The translations under genes were made by a program, and so were the position numbers. 64,000 bases of DNA from CAVREM01 sp963728825. Lineage in GTDB: Bacteria; Acidobacteriota; Vicinamibacteria; Vicinamibacterales; CAVVIG01. Each line of letters begins with the position of its first letter. Within the stretch, counting starts at the first letter, position 1. This document shows positions 34,640 to 43,678 of this stretch, piece after piece. The notes below the pieces were generated by a model that was not told where the DNA came from, made no database searches, and saw only the letters and a program-made list of their open reading frames with translations. The DNA lies in contig CAVSLA010000002.1 of the NCBI GenBank assembly GCA_963728825.1, positions 62,001 to 126,000 on the forward strand. The letters run 5' to 3'.

Positions 34640-36856
34640 GTGCTGAAAGCCTGCGCGGCCACCACGCTCGCTCTGATCCTCGTCGCCTCGCACGCTGCCG
34701 CGGATCCGCTCAACTGCTCGTTGGGAGAGGACAAGCCGCAGCCGGGTCTTGCCGCTTCGATCGAGGGCACGACGCTCGCGCTCACCTGGGAGGCCGAATC
34801 CGGTCGGGAGGTGCGGCTGCGGCTGCAGAACGACGGTGGCGTGCCGACCATTCAGGATCTGGCGATTCGCAGTCGCGGCGGTGGCTGGGCGACGGTCATC
34901 ACGCGAGCCACGCCCGAGTTCCGCATCGTGACTGGCCTGCGCCGCATCAGCAACCAGCAGATCGCGCCGCTGCGCGGCCTCGGCGTCGAGATCACTCCGG
35001 AGATCGTCGACGCGAAGAAGTGGGATGCCTTCTGGGATGCGCCGCTCGATCTGAGTCCGCCCGGGACTGGCGGCAATCCGCCGCCGCCCAAGGGGATTGC
35101 CAATCAGCCCGGTCTGCCGCGCCGGCCAGAAGAGATCAGGCGCGCGACGGCGGCCTATCGCGCCACCCGCTGCGAGGTCAGGAGCAACGGCACGCGCCTG
35201 GAGGTGGCGTTCCCCGGCGCCGAACTCGGTGTCTTCGAGGGCGCGCTGCAATTCACGGTCTACAAGGGGACGTCGCTCGTCCGGCTCGAAGTGATCGCGC
35301 GGACCAGCGAGCCGGGCATCGCCTACAAGTACGACGCAGGACTGAACGGTCTGGCGGTCGAGGATGGCGCTCGAATGGTCTGGCGCGATCTGTCGAATCT
35401 CGCCCAGGAGTATCGGCTCGGCGGCCGTCGCAACGAAAGCGCGGTGCCGCTCAAAGCCAGCAACCGGTTGATCGTGGCCGAAAAAAAGTCCGGCTCGATC
35501 GCGGCCTTTCCGCCGCCGCACACATTTTTCTGGACGCGTGAGGTCGAGACCAACCTCGGATACGTCTGGTACCGCAACGACGCCGTCGGCCGGTTCGCGT
35601 TCGGGATCAGGCAGGCCGAGCGAGAGGAAGAGCAGCGCTACCTCGCCAACTTCTCGTTGTACAGCGCGCCGCCGGGCAGCTGGCAGCGGATGCCGGTCTA
35701 CTTCTACGTGAGCGGCGGGGCCGCCCAGTCAGCGCTCGATGGCGCGCTCGCCTTCACCCGCGGCGATCGCTACAAGCCGCTGCCCGGCTACCAGGTGATG
35801 GCCAGCCACTTCCACATGGATCTCGGCCAGCGGACCCGGGCGTCGGGCAGTCTCGATACCAAGCTGCCCGATCTCGACGCGTTGCGGGCGACCGGCATCA
35901 ACATCGTGTCGCCGACCGATCGGCCGTCCGGCGAGAATCGTCTCGGGATTCTTGCAGACTACTACGAAGCGGCCCGCCGGCACTCAGACGCCAACTTCCT
36001 GATCATGCCGAACGAGGAGGTCAGCCAACTGCTCGGCGGCCACTGGGATCTCCTGCTGTCAAAGCCGCTCTTCTGGACCCGCGATCGCAAGCCGGGACAG
36101 GCGTTCGTCGAAGACGACCCGAAGTACGGCAAGGTCTATCGCGTCGGCAGCCCGGCGGACGTCCTCGAGATGATCAGGCGCGAAAACGCGCTGATCTTCA
36201 TGCCTCATCCCAGAACCAAGGGCTCGACCGGTTATCCCGATGCCGTCAAGGACACCGAGCACTTCCGCGACGATCGCTATCTCGGCGTCGGCTGGCGGTG
36301 GGGGATGGGTCTAGACCTGTCCGAGAAGCGTCTCTCGGACTATCGCGTGCTCCCGCTCCTCGACGATATGAACAACTGGATGTCGGCCGCCGGCGAATGG
36401 ACCACGACGCCGAAGCAGATTCTGGCGATCACCGAGACCTACGAGAAGCATCCGGGCGACGACATCTACGCCAACAATCCCGTGAACTACCTCAGGCTCG
36501 ATACGCTGCCATCCGTCGACGACATGAGCCCGGTCATCGATGCGATTCACCGCGGGGACTATTTCGTGACCTCCGGCGAAGTGTTGATTCCGTCATTCGC
36601 GGTGCGCGGCACCGGCCCCCGCCGCACCATCGTCGCCGACGTCGAGTGGACGTTCCCGCTGGAGTTTGTCGAGGTGATCTGGGGCGATGGCCGCACCACC
36701 GATCGCCGGATCGTTCCAGCCACGCATCTATCGCCGTTCGGACGCCACCGGTTCGAAATTCCGTTCGAGGCCGCCGGACAGAAGTGGGTCCGCTTCGCCG
36801 CCTGGGACTCGGCCGGCAACGGCGCGCTGGTGCAGCCGGTCAAGGTCAATCCCTGA
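34640..36856 (+). CDS. CehA/McbA-type (PHP-like) metallohydrolase, secreted
   Basis: 738 residues with a Sec signal (ACAATTLALILVASHAAA). The C-terminal half carries a PHP-type metal site: SHFHMDLG, later NEEVSQLL and FMPHPRTKG, as in the CehA/McbA phosphoesterase-like hydrolases. The N-terminal half is a beta-rich domain with no obvious family. The substrate is unknown; named relatives hydrolyse carbaryl-type esters but most are uncharacterised. GTG 34640 is chosen because it follows TATAAT by six bases and opens the signal peptide. The next gene starts 28 bp later and is probably in the same operon. Confidence 0.8.
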   Translation: MLKACAATTLALILVASHAAADPLNCSLGEDKPQPGLAASIEGTTLALTWEAESGREVRLRLQNDGGVPTIQDLAIRSRGGGWATVITRATPEFRIVTGLRRISNQQIAPLRGLGVEITPEIVDAKKWDAFWDAPLDLSPPGTGGNPPPPKGIANQPGLPRRPEEIRRATAAYRATRCEVRSNGTRLEVAFPGAELGVFEGALQFTVYKGTSLVRLEVIARTSEPGIAYKYDAGLNGLAVEDGARMVWRDLSNLAQEYRLGGRRNESAVPLKASNRLIVAEKKSGSIAAFPPPHTFFWTREVETNLGYVWYRNDAVGRFAFGIRQAEREEEQRYLANFSLYSAPPGSWQRMPVYFYVSGGAAQSALDGALAFTRGDRYKPLPGYQVMASHFHMDLGQRTRASGSLDTKLPDLDALRATGINIVSPTDRPSGENRLGILADYYEAARRHSDANFLIMPNEEVSQLLGGHWDLLLSKPLFWTRDRKPGQAFVEDDPKYGKVYRVGSPADVLEMIRRENALIFMPHPRTKGSTGYPDAVKDTEHFRDDRYLGVGWRWGMGLDLSEKRLSDYRVLPLLDDMNNWMSAAGEWTTTPKQILAITETYEKHPGDDIYANNPVNYLRLDTLPSVDDMSPVIDAIHRGDYFVTSGEVLIPSFAVRGTGPRRTIVADVEWTFPLEFVEVIWGDGRTTDRRIVPATHLSPFGRHRFEIPFEAAGQKWVRFAAWDSAGNGALVQPVKVNP

Positions 36857-36884
36857 CAAGCGGCCCGACCGAGGAGACATCACG

Positions 36885-37901
36885 ATGCGGACAGTGCTCA
36901 TCACTCTGGCGGCGGCGTGGCTGCTGTCCGCGGCGCCAGGCGCGCAGCAGTCCGGGACGCCGCGCAACGATCTGCCGCAGCCCTACCGCACGGCGCGCGA
37001 CTGGGGTGAGCTGCCGGCTGGTGTGAAGTGGGCGGCGGTGACGGCGGTCGAGGCGGCGCCCGATGGGACGATCTACGTCGTGCACCGTTGCTTCGCGAAC
37101 TCGTGCGCCGGCCGATCCGAGGCGCCAATCCTCAAGTACAACGCCGACGGAAAGCTCCTGGCCAGCTGGGGACAGGGGATGTTCGTGTTTCCACACGGCG
37201 CGACCGTCGACCGCGACGGCAACCTGTGGCTGTCCGATGCCCGCGGCGAGAACGGCAAGGGACATCAGGTCTTCAAGTTCGACCCGCAGGGCAAGGTTCT
37301 GATGACGCTCGGCCAGGCCGGCGTGTCCGGTTCCGGTCCCGACCGCTTCGATCAGCCGACCGATGTCGTCGTGGCGCCGAACGGCGACGTCTTCGTCACC
37401 GACAGCCACCGCAACGGCCTCAACAACCGGGTCGTCAAGTTCACGCGTGACGGCAAGTACATCAAGGAGTGGGGCCTTAAAGGATCGGGCCGGGGCGAGT
37501 TGAGCGAGCCGCACACCATCGCGATCGATTCACGCGGCCGGCTGTTCGTCGGCGACCGCGAGAACAATCGCATCCAGATCTTCGATCAGGAGGGGACGTT
37601 CATCGACGAGTGGCGGCAGTTCGGCCGGCCGAGCGGGATTTTCATCACCGCCGACGACACCATCTACGTCGCCGATTCGGAATCGGGACCAGACACCGGC
37701 GCGCGGGAGCTACCGGGCATCAAGAAGGGGATTCGCATCGGCAGCGCCAGAGACGGCTCGGTGACGGCCTTCATCGAAGACATGGAATCGACCCGTCCCG
37801 AACACTCGGGCGCCGAAGGTCTCGGCGTCGACCGCGCCGGCAACGTCTACGGCGCCGTCGTCCGCCGGCAGATGCTCGAACGCCATATCAAAAATCGATA
37901 G
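36885..37901 (+). CDS. NHL-repeat (PAL-like) beta-propeller, secreted
   Basis: 338 residues with a Sec signal (VLITLAAAWLLSAAPGAQ). NHL repeats run through the protein: FPHGATVDRDGNLWLSDARG, FDQPTDVVVAPNGDVFVTDS, LSEPHTIAIDSRGRLFVGDR and FGRPSGIFITADDTIYVADS. The closest named fold is peptidyl-alpha-hydroxyglycine alpha-amidating lyase, but acidobacterial copies are numerous and enzymatic activity is unproven. GAGGAG precedes ATG 36885. Confidence 0.85.
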   Translation: MRTVLITLAAAWLLSAAPGAQQSGTPRNDLPQPYRTARDWGELPAGVKWAAVTAVEAAPDGTIYVVHRCFANSCAGRSEAPILKYNADGKLLASWGQGMFVFPHGATVDRDGNLWLSDARGENGKGHQVFKFDPQGKVLMTLGQAGVSGSGPDRFDQPTDVVVAPNGDVFVTDSHRNGLNNRVVKFTRDGKYIKEWGLKGSGRGELSEPHTIAIDSRGRLFVGDRENNRIQIFDQEGTFIDEWRQFGRPSGIFITADDTIYVADSESGPDTGARELPGIKKGIRIGSARDGSVTAFIEDMESTRPEHSGAEGLGVDRAGNVYGAVVRRQMLERHIKNR

Positions 37902-37953
37902 TCGTCAGTCGATAGTCCACAGACAACAGTCATGATTGACGACTGACGACTAT
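37898..37953. terminator. 14-bp perfect inverted repeat (GTCGTCAGTCG)
   Basis: ATAGTCGTCAGTCG at 37898-37911 and its exact reverse complement at 37940-37953. The arms contain the stop codons of both convergent genes, so each mRNA ends in this hairpin. Confidence 0.75.
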
Positions 37954-38840
37954 TTTCCGCCCAGCTCTCCGTAGAGTTGTCCGACGAATCGATCGCCGGT
38001 GGTGCCGGCGCCCGGCACCTTGGCGTCGTAGTCGGCGGTGACCTTCGTCGCGACGATCTGTTCCTGCGTTTGTCCCTTCTTGATCAGCGCGGCGACGCGA
38101 TCGCGCAGCGCCAACGCCAGGTCGCGGTGTGCGGCGACCTCTTTTTCGTCGACGATCGCCCCGTGGCCCGGGACGATGCGCGTTTTCGGCGTCGCCAGCT
38201 CGATCACCGCGTTGAAGCCGTCGACCATCCCCTTGAGCGAGCCGCCGTTGGCGCGATCGATGTTCGGGTAACCCATCGACCGATAGAAGTCGCCGGTCAT
38301 CAACACATCGGCCTTGACGAAATAGATCATCGTGTCGCCGTCGGTATGCGCTGCCGGGACCTGAATCAGCCGCACCTCTTCGCCGTTCATGTGCAGCGTG
38401 ACGCCGCCCTTATAGGTCAGCATCGGCAGCGCCGCCGGCGGCACGGCGCCGCGGCCGGTGGTGGCCGCCAGCCTGCCGCGCAGTTCGTCGCGCGAGATCA
38501 GCGTCACGCCGAGCTTGGCGAAATTCTCGTTGCCGCCGGTGTGGTCGCCATGCTGGTGGGTGTTGACCAGGAACCGGATCGGTCGATCGGTGATCTGCTT
38601 GACGGCAGCGACGATCTTTTCCGTCAGCGGCGCAAACTGGGAGTCGACGAGAAACACGCCGTCCGGTCCGACCAGCGCGCCAATCGTGCCGCCCTGACCT
38701 TCGAGCGTATACAGATTGTCGGCCAGCTTGGTGGCCTTGATCTGGACGGCGCTGAAGTCCTGCTGCTGCTGGGCACTCGCCGCCGATCCGATCAGGAGGA
38801 GCAGGGTAATGACCGCGCCGAGCTTGCGTCCGTTGAACAT
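37950..38840 (-). CDS. secreted MBL-fold metallo-hydrolase
   Basis: 296 residues with a Sec signal (AVITLLLLIGSAASAQ). The zinc motif T94-H-Q-H-G-D-H100 is intact, and further ligands are visible in PAAHTDGDT (His) and TGDFYRSMGYP (Asp) and VPGHG (His). The layout resembles periplasmic class B-type or quinoprotein-associated MBL proteins rather than true carbapenemases. CAGGAG precedes ATG 38840. It is divergent from the FMN-binding gene. Confidence 0.87.
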   Translation of the reverse strand: MFNGRKLGAVITLLLLIGSAASAQQQQDFSAVQIKATKLADNLYTLEGQGGTIGALVGPDGVFLVDSQFAPLTEKIVAAVKQITDRPIRFLVNTHQHGDHTGGNENFAKLGVTLISRDELRGRLAATTGRGAVPPAALPMLTYKGGVTLHMNGEEVRLIQVPAAHTDGDTMIYFVKADVLMTGDFYRSMGYPNIDRANGGSLKGMVDGFNAVIELATPKTRIVPGHGAIVDEKEVAAHRDLALALRDRVAALIKKGQTQEQIVATKVTADYDAKVPGAGTTGDRFVGQLYGELGGK

Positions 38841-38878
38841 GTTCGCGCTCCTGGCGGCGAATCATACACCTTCAACGC

Positions 38879-38884
38879 TATAAT
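38879..38884 (+). promoter_or_regulatory. -10 box (TATAAT) for the FMN-binding/polyferredoxin operon
   Basis: TATAAT at 38879-38884, then a short leader with CTGGAG before ATG 38900. Confidence 0.55.
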
Positions 38885-38899
38885 CGCGCGCTGGAGACG

Positions 38900-39457
38900 A
38901 TGCGCAGAATCCCTGGTGTGTGGCTGGTGTTGGCGGCCGTCCTGTGCGGCGGCGGCGTGCTGTCCGCGCAGCAGCGCCGCATCTTCACGAATCAGAATCC
39001 GGCGAACGAGCTGAAGAAACTCTTTCCGGGCGCCGCGGTATTTTCTCCGCTCGGCGGCGAGCCGCTTCATTTCAAGGCCTACGGCGTCGATCCGAAAAGC
39101 GATCCGGCGGCGCGGCCGATCGGCTACGTCTTCTGGACGACCGACATGGTGCCGCAGGAGCATGGCTATCATGGGCCGCTGCACATCCTGGTCGGCCTCG
39201 ACCTGACGGGCATCATCACCGGCATCATCGTCGACTATCATTCCGAGCCGTACGGCTACTTCTCGGTCGAGCCGCCCGAGTTCCCGGCGCAGTTCAAGAA
39301 CAAGAGCATCTTCGATTCATTCCGGGTCGGCGCCGACGTCGACGCGGTGTCGCGGGCGTCGCTGACCATCAACAGCGCGACGCGCGCCATCCGCGACGGC
39401 TCGCGGATGATGGCCAAAACCTTTCTCGATCCGGCCGCTGTCAAGCGGCCAAAGTAG
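38900..39457 (+). CDS. FMN-binding domain protein (NosR/RnfG-like N-terminal half)
   Basis: 185 residues with a Sec signal (VWLVLAAVLCGGGVLSAQ). The C-terminal part is an FMN_bind domain: a variant flavinylation site DAVSRASLT near residue 152, where NosR/RnfG/NqrC have SGA(S/T)xT, so FMN could be attached covalently to the Thr. The domain faces the periplasm. The polyferredoxin gene follows 8 bp later. Together they reproduce NosR, which in denitrifiers is one polypeptide, split in two. Confidence 0.75.
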   Translation: MRRIPGVWLVLAAVLCGGGVLSAQQRRIFTNQNPANELKKLFPGAAVFSPLGGEPLHFKAYGVDPKSDPAARPIGYVFWTTDMVPQEHGYHGPLHILVGLDLTGIITGIIVDYHSEPYGYFSVEPPEFPAQFKNKSIFDSFRVGADVDAVSRASLTINSATRAIRDGSRMMAKTFLDPAAVKRPK

Positions 39458-39465
39458 CGCCTGCC

Positions 39466-40347
39466 ATGGATCCCTGGGGCTTCGACGAACAGCCGGTTGA
39501 AACGTGGGCGGAGATCCTGCAGCCGCAGGCGCTGGATCTCGTGCTGCTGACGATCTTCCTGACCTTTGCGCTGGTCAGCTTCTTCCGCAAGAGCGTCCGC
39601 CTGAAGTACGCGGCGCTGGTTGCCGCCGTCGTCTACTTGGGGTTTACGAAGAGCTTTCTGATTTCGATCGTGAACGTGTTCGGGGTCATCGACTGGAATC
39701 TCCCCATCGTCAAATACAACCTCACCTGGTACGTGTTCGCGATCTTCACGGTGGTCTCGACAGTGCTGTGGGGCCGCCTTTACTGCGGGCGCATCTGTGC
39801 GTTCGGAGCACTCACCCAGCTGATGGACGCCGTGCTGCCGGCCCGGCTGCGCTACGAGGTGCCGGTGCGCATCGAGCAGCGCGCCGCGTGGATCAAGTAC
39901 GGACTGCTCGCGGCGGTGGTCGGCTACTTCGTGGTCACCAAGCAGATGTCGGTCTATAAATACGTCGAGCCCTTCTGGATGTTCGGCCTGGCCGAGTCGA
40001 CCGGCATGTGGCTGGGACTCGCCACGCTGCTGCTGGCAAGCGTCTTCGTGCGGAATCTGTACTGCCGGTTCGTCTGTCCGGTCGGTGCGGCGCTCGGCCT
40101 CATCTCAACGTTGACAGTGTTCAAGATCAAACGCTGGTCGGAGTGCAATACCTGCAAGATCTGCGAGAAGACGTGCGAGTGGGGCGCCATCCGAGGGCCG
40201 AAGATCGTCAAGACCGAGTGCGTGCGGTGCGACGACTGCGAGCGCCTCTATCTGGATCAACAGAAGTGCCCTCACTGGATCATCCTTCGGCGCAAGGGCG
40301 CCAAGGCGACACCGCTCGTTGCGCCGGAGCTGCAAAGCCTGCGTTAA
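39466..40347 (+). CDS. 4Fe-4S polyferredoxin membrane protein (NosR/NapH-like C-terminal half)
   Basis: 293 residues. About six hydrophobic helices and two CxxxCxxGA-type elements (LYCGRICAFGA and LYCRFVCPVGA), then two ferredoxin-type Cys clusters near the C-terminus (CNTCKICEKTC and CVRCDDC). This is the membrane part of NosR/NapH-like proteins that move electrons from the quinone pool or cytoplasm to the periplasm. It starts 8 bp after the FMN-binding gene. Its stop overlaps the convergent PEGA gene by 4 bp. No nosZ lies in the window, so a nitrous-oxide role is not supported here. Confidence 0.82.
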   Translation: MDPWGFDEQPVETWAEILQPQALDLVLLTIFLTFALVSFFRKSVRLKYAALVAAVVYLGFTKSFLISIVNVFGVIDWNLPIVKYNLTWYVFAIFTVVSTVLWGRLYCGRICAFGALTQLMDAVLPARLRYEVPVRIEQRAAWIKYGLLAAVVGYFVVTKQMSVYKYVEPFWMFGLAESTGMWLGLATLLLASVFVRNLYCRFVCPVGAALGLISTLTVFKIKRWSECNTCKICEKTCEWGAIRGPKIVKTECVRCDDCERLYLDQQKCPHWIILRRKGAKATPLVAPELQSLR

Positions 40348-43300
40348 TCATGCTGGGGTTGCGACTGCGGCGGCGGCTCAGCCTGCGGCTGCGGGTCCGG
40401 CGGGGGCGCGGTCGCCGGTGGCGCTGCGGTCGCCGGCACTTCTGTGATGTTGATGGCAGCGACCTGGCCCGGTTCCACCTCGACGGTGCGGGTCAGCCGT
40501 GCGCCGAGCTGCTTGTTGACGAGCGTCAACTCGTAGCGGCCGGCCGGCACCATGATGCGGCCGTTTTCGCTCGTCCCGAGCAGCCGGTTGCCCTCGAGAA
40601 TCTGCAGCTCGAACGGGGCGAAGACGGCAATCCATCCCGAAAAAATCGCCTCGTCGAGCGGGGTCGTGCCGTCGGCCTCGATCGTCACCTCGCGCCGGAC
40701 GGTGCCGGACGCGCCCTCGAGCACGACGCGGTGTCGACCGGCGGCAAGATCCGGAATCGTCAGTGGCGTGACCCCGTAACCGCGTCCATCCACGGAGACC
40801 TTCGCGCCGGGTGGATTGGTCGTGACCGCGAGTGAGCCGACCGCGCGGACCGTCGACCAGTCGAGCGTCTGGGTCGTTTCCTCTCCGGGACGAACATCCA
40901 CGGTAAAACGGCGCGTCAACCCGCGTCGACTCATTGTGATCGCGTGACTGCCGGGCGGCAGCTCGAGCGTCAGCGGTGTCGCGCCTCGTTTCTCGCCGTC
41001 GATGGTCACCTCCGCGCCAGGCGGCGCAGACTCGACGATCAACGTTCCCGGTGCGGTGACGCTGGAGAAGTAGCGCCAGCCGCCGTAGCCGAGGGCGGCC
41101 AGCGCTCCCGCAATGATGACGATTGCGGCGGCGATTTTGAGGAACCTGCCGCCGGTTTCCGCAAGCTCCGAGGTACGCTCGCCGATCGATCGACTCGGGG
41201 TTGCCTCCTCGGTCGCAACCACCGGCTTGGGGACAGGCGGAGCGGGCACCGGATGAACGATCGGCGCCGGTATTCTCTCGACCGGCGGTGGCGGCGGCGG
41301 CGGCGGTGGAACAACCCGTGGCTCCTCCACGACGGGCGGGGGAGCGAAAACCCGCGGTTGCTCTATGACCGGCGGGGGAGCGAACGCATGGGGCTGACCG
41401 AATGCCGGCGACGGTGTCGGCGGCGGTGAAACCGGGGCGGACGCATGTTCGTTGCCCAGCAATGCCCGGCGGATGTCGACGTCCCACCCTGTATCGTCGT
41501 CGATCGACTCGTCGGGCGGGAGTGGGTCGGTCGGGCGGGCTTCCTCCCAAGAGCGTTCAGCTGGGATTTCATCCGGTCGATCGATGGTCAGCCCAAGCTC
41601 TTTTGCGATGTCCGAAAGGGTTGTCGTTTCGGGTTGCAGCTCGCGCTCCGGTTCGTCGGCGGGCAGCTCGAAGACCGGATCGCGGGGCTGCGACCGCGCC
41701 TGGGGCGGCGGCGCCGCCGGTCGATCCTGGCGAGACCGCGCGACCTGTTCGATAGCGGCGCGCATCCAAATCGGCGCAGGGTCTTCGACCGGCTCTTCGA
41801 TCTCGGGTGTTTCCTCGACTTCGGATTCCTCGACGCGATCCTCGCGCCACAAATCGCTGACCCTCGTGGCTGGTTCCTCAATCGGAGAATCATCCGACGG
41901 TGGCTCCTGGGCCGGCGGCTCATAGGGCGGCGGCTCGTAAGCCGGTGGCTCCTCTTCCGGGGGCTCCTCAACCGGCGGCTCGTCGGGGGGCGGTTCTTCG
42001 ACCGGCGGCTCCTCGAGCACGATCGAATCGTCGGTGATCGGTTCGTATTCGCCGACAGCTGCGCTCGAATCCTCCGCCAGCAGCTCGTCGCCTGTCGGGA
42101 GCTCCGGCAAATCGGAGTCCGAACTCCGCCGCAGGATCTCGTCGACCAGGTCGTCGAGCGTCGGTCCGGCGGAATCGGGCGCAGGTTCCGATGAGAAATC
42201 CGGTTCATCGAAGTGAAGCAGTTCCTCGTCTGTCGGCTCGTCGGAGGTCGGGGCCGGCTCGTCAAGGGTCGTCGCCGGCTGGTCAAAGGTCGAGGGCGCG
42301 TCTTCGAGGACCGTCGGTTCCTCTGCGACGACCATCAGATCCTCTTCCAACACCAGCGAGTCGTCGATTGAAATGAGCTCGAGCGTCTGCAACGGGTCGT
42401 CAAGCTGCTCGGAGATCTGATCCTCCTGCACGAGTTCGATGGACACGTCGCCGAGCTCGTGCTCGTCTGACGCCGCTTCGGCCATCATGTCAGCGATGGG
42501 AGAGGGCTGATCGTCGATGACGAGCGGCTGTTTGAGGATCTCGGACGACAGTTCTTCGACGGCGATCGGCATGTCCATGATGGCCGCGGCCGGATCCACT
42601 TCGTCGACGACGGCCGGCGCTTCGGGCAGGCTCGACGCCAGAGCGGCCAGCATGGGCGCGCGGCGGACCTGCCGGGCACGGATCTCACGGATGCGGTCTT
42701 CTTCCAGAGCGGCAAGGTGTGAGCGCAGCGACTCGTCGACCGACAGATCATCAAGAAACTTGCGAACCGACGCTCTCGAAATCGAGCAGCGCGCCTCGGG
42801 CGGCGGGACGATGCCCTCGAGGGCTTCGGCCGCTTCGGCGAAGGTTGCAAACGAGAGCTGGGGGTCGACGGTGATCGCGCGGTCCAGCCAGGGCGTCAGC
42901 GCGGCGGCAAACAGATCTCCGGCGCGCAACGCCGCCACGTCGACCACCTCTTGAACCACCGGGCTGAGCGGGTCGATTTCCTCGGCGGGATCGAGCGGTC
43001 GCCCCACCATCATCGCCATCCCGGCGAGCGCAATCCGGGCGACGTCCAGGTGGGCGGCGTCGCCAGTGGTTTCGAGTCTTGCCAGACGGATCGCCTTGCG
43101 AACCTGCGGCGGCATGCGGTCGCCGAACGCCTCGATGGCGCCAGCCAACGCCGCTTCGACAATGACCGGGCCGCCGCGCGGCGTAATCACGATGCGTTCG
43201 GGGGCGATCGCGAGGTGGGTGACTGCCGTTTCGCGCTGGATGGCGGCGGCGATCGTCAACAGCCGCCGCATGATGAACAGGGCCGCGCCCAGGTCGGCCA

Positions 43301-43655
43301 TCACGCCGCGCTCGGCGCCGCGCTCGAGAAGCTCCGACAGCCGGAATCCCGGGGCGCGCTCCGAGACCAGCAACAGCCGCGGCGAGTTCTCGTCCTGGTC
43401 GACCCGCAGCGCGCGGGTCGCACCCGGGCGGTCGAAGTCGATCAGGCGCAGAATCCGATCCGTGAGCGCCAGGGCGAGCGGATTGAGCTCCTTGCGGAGG
43501 CGCAGCAGCTCGATCGAAAAACCCTGTTCGTCGACACCGTTTTCCCGCTCACCAACGCCGTCACGGAAGGCGCTCCAGCGGGAATGGTCGAAACTGAGGG
43601 TCTCCTCAGCGTTCAGGTCTAGTTCTGCGCGATTTTGCGTCGATTTGGGGGCCAT
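40344..43655 (-). CDS. pseudokinase - Pro/Glu-rich linker - TM - PEGA-domain protein
   Basis: 1103 residues. The N-terminal 300 residues resemble a protein-kinase C-lobe without catalytic residues: the HRD-loop region reads VTHLAIAPERIVI and the DFG position reads VEAALAG. An acidic, EEPP/EPPP-rich linker follows (about 540-760), then a run of nine prolines near 785, one transmembrane helix (AAAIVIIAGALAALGYGG, about 840-860), and two or three PEGA repeats (APPGAEVTIDGEKRGATPLT, NPPGAKVSVDG). The kinase-like part should be cytosolic and PEGA domains extracytoplasmic. The start is ATG 43655 (APKSTQNRAEL); reading on upstream runs into argG. Confidence 0.75.
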   Translation of the reverse strand: MAPKSTQNRAELDLNAEETLSFDHSRWSAFRDGVGERENGVDEQGFSIELLRLRKELNPLALALTDRILRLIDFDRPGATRALRVDQDENSPRLLLVSERAPGFRLSELLERGAERGVMADLGAALFIMRRLLTIAAAIQRETAVTHLAIAPERIVITPRGGPVIVEAALAGAIEAFGDRMPPQVRKAIRLARLETTGDAAHLDVARIALAGMAMMVGRPLDPAEEIDPLSPVVQEVVDVAALRAGDLFAAALTPWLDRAITVDPQLSFATFAEAAEALEGIVPPPEARCSISRASVRKFLDDLSVDESLRSHLAALEEDRIREIRARQVRRAPMLAALASSLPEAPAVVDEVDPAAAIMDMPIAVEELSSEILKQPLVIDDQPSPIADMMAEAASDEHELGDVSIELVQEDQISEQLDDPLQTLELISIDDSLVLEEDLMVVAEEPTVLEDAPSTFDQPATTLDEPAPTSDEPTDEELLHFDEPDFSSEPAPDSAGPTLDDLVDEILRRSSDSDLPELPTGDELLAEDSSAAVGEYEPITDDSIVLEEPPVEEPPPDEPPVEEPPEEEPPAYEPPPYEPPAQEPPSDDSPIEEPATRVSDLWREDRVEESEVEETPEIEEPVEDPAPIWMRAAIEQVARSRQDRPAAPPPQARSQPRDPVFELPADEPERELQPETTTLSDIAKELGLTIDRPDEIPAERSWEEARPTDPLPPDESIDDDTGWDVDIRRALLGNEHASAPVSPPPTPSPAFGQPHAFAPPPVIEQPRVFAPPPVVEEPRVVPPPPPPPPPVERIPAPIVHPVPAPPVPKPVVATEEATPSRSIGERTSELAETGGRFLKIAAAIVIIAGALAALGYGGWRYFSSVTAPGTLIVESAPPGAEVTIDGEKRGATPLTLELPPGSHAITMSRRGLTRRFTVDVRPGEETTQTLDWSTVRAVGSLAVTTNPPGAKVSVDGRGYGVTPLTIPDLAAGRHRVVLEGASGTVRREVTIEADGTTPLDEAIFSGWIAVFAPFELQILEGNRLLGTSENGRIMVPAGRYELTLVNKQLGARLTRTVEVEPGQVAAINITEVPATAAPPATAPPPDPQPQAEPPPQSQPQHD

Positions 43656-43678
43656 GACGGGCCAGAGCTGAGCCGGGG

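Noticed and set aside
34503..34643. Short plus-strand frame before the CehA-like gene
   Set aside because: No ribosome-binding site and no motif; the region contains the promoter of the next gene.
38900..40347. Calling the pair nosR and inferring N2O reduction
   Set aside because: No nosZ or other nos gene is present; the electron acceptor is unknown.
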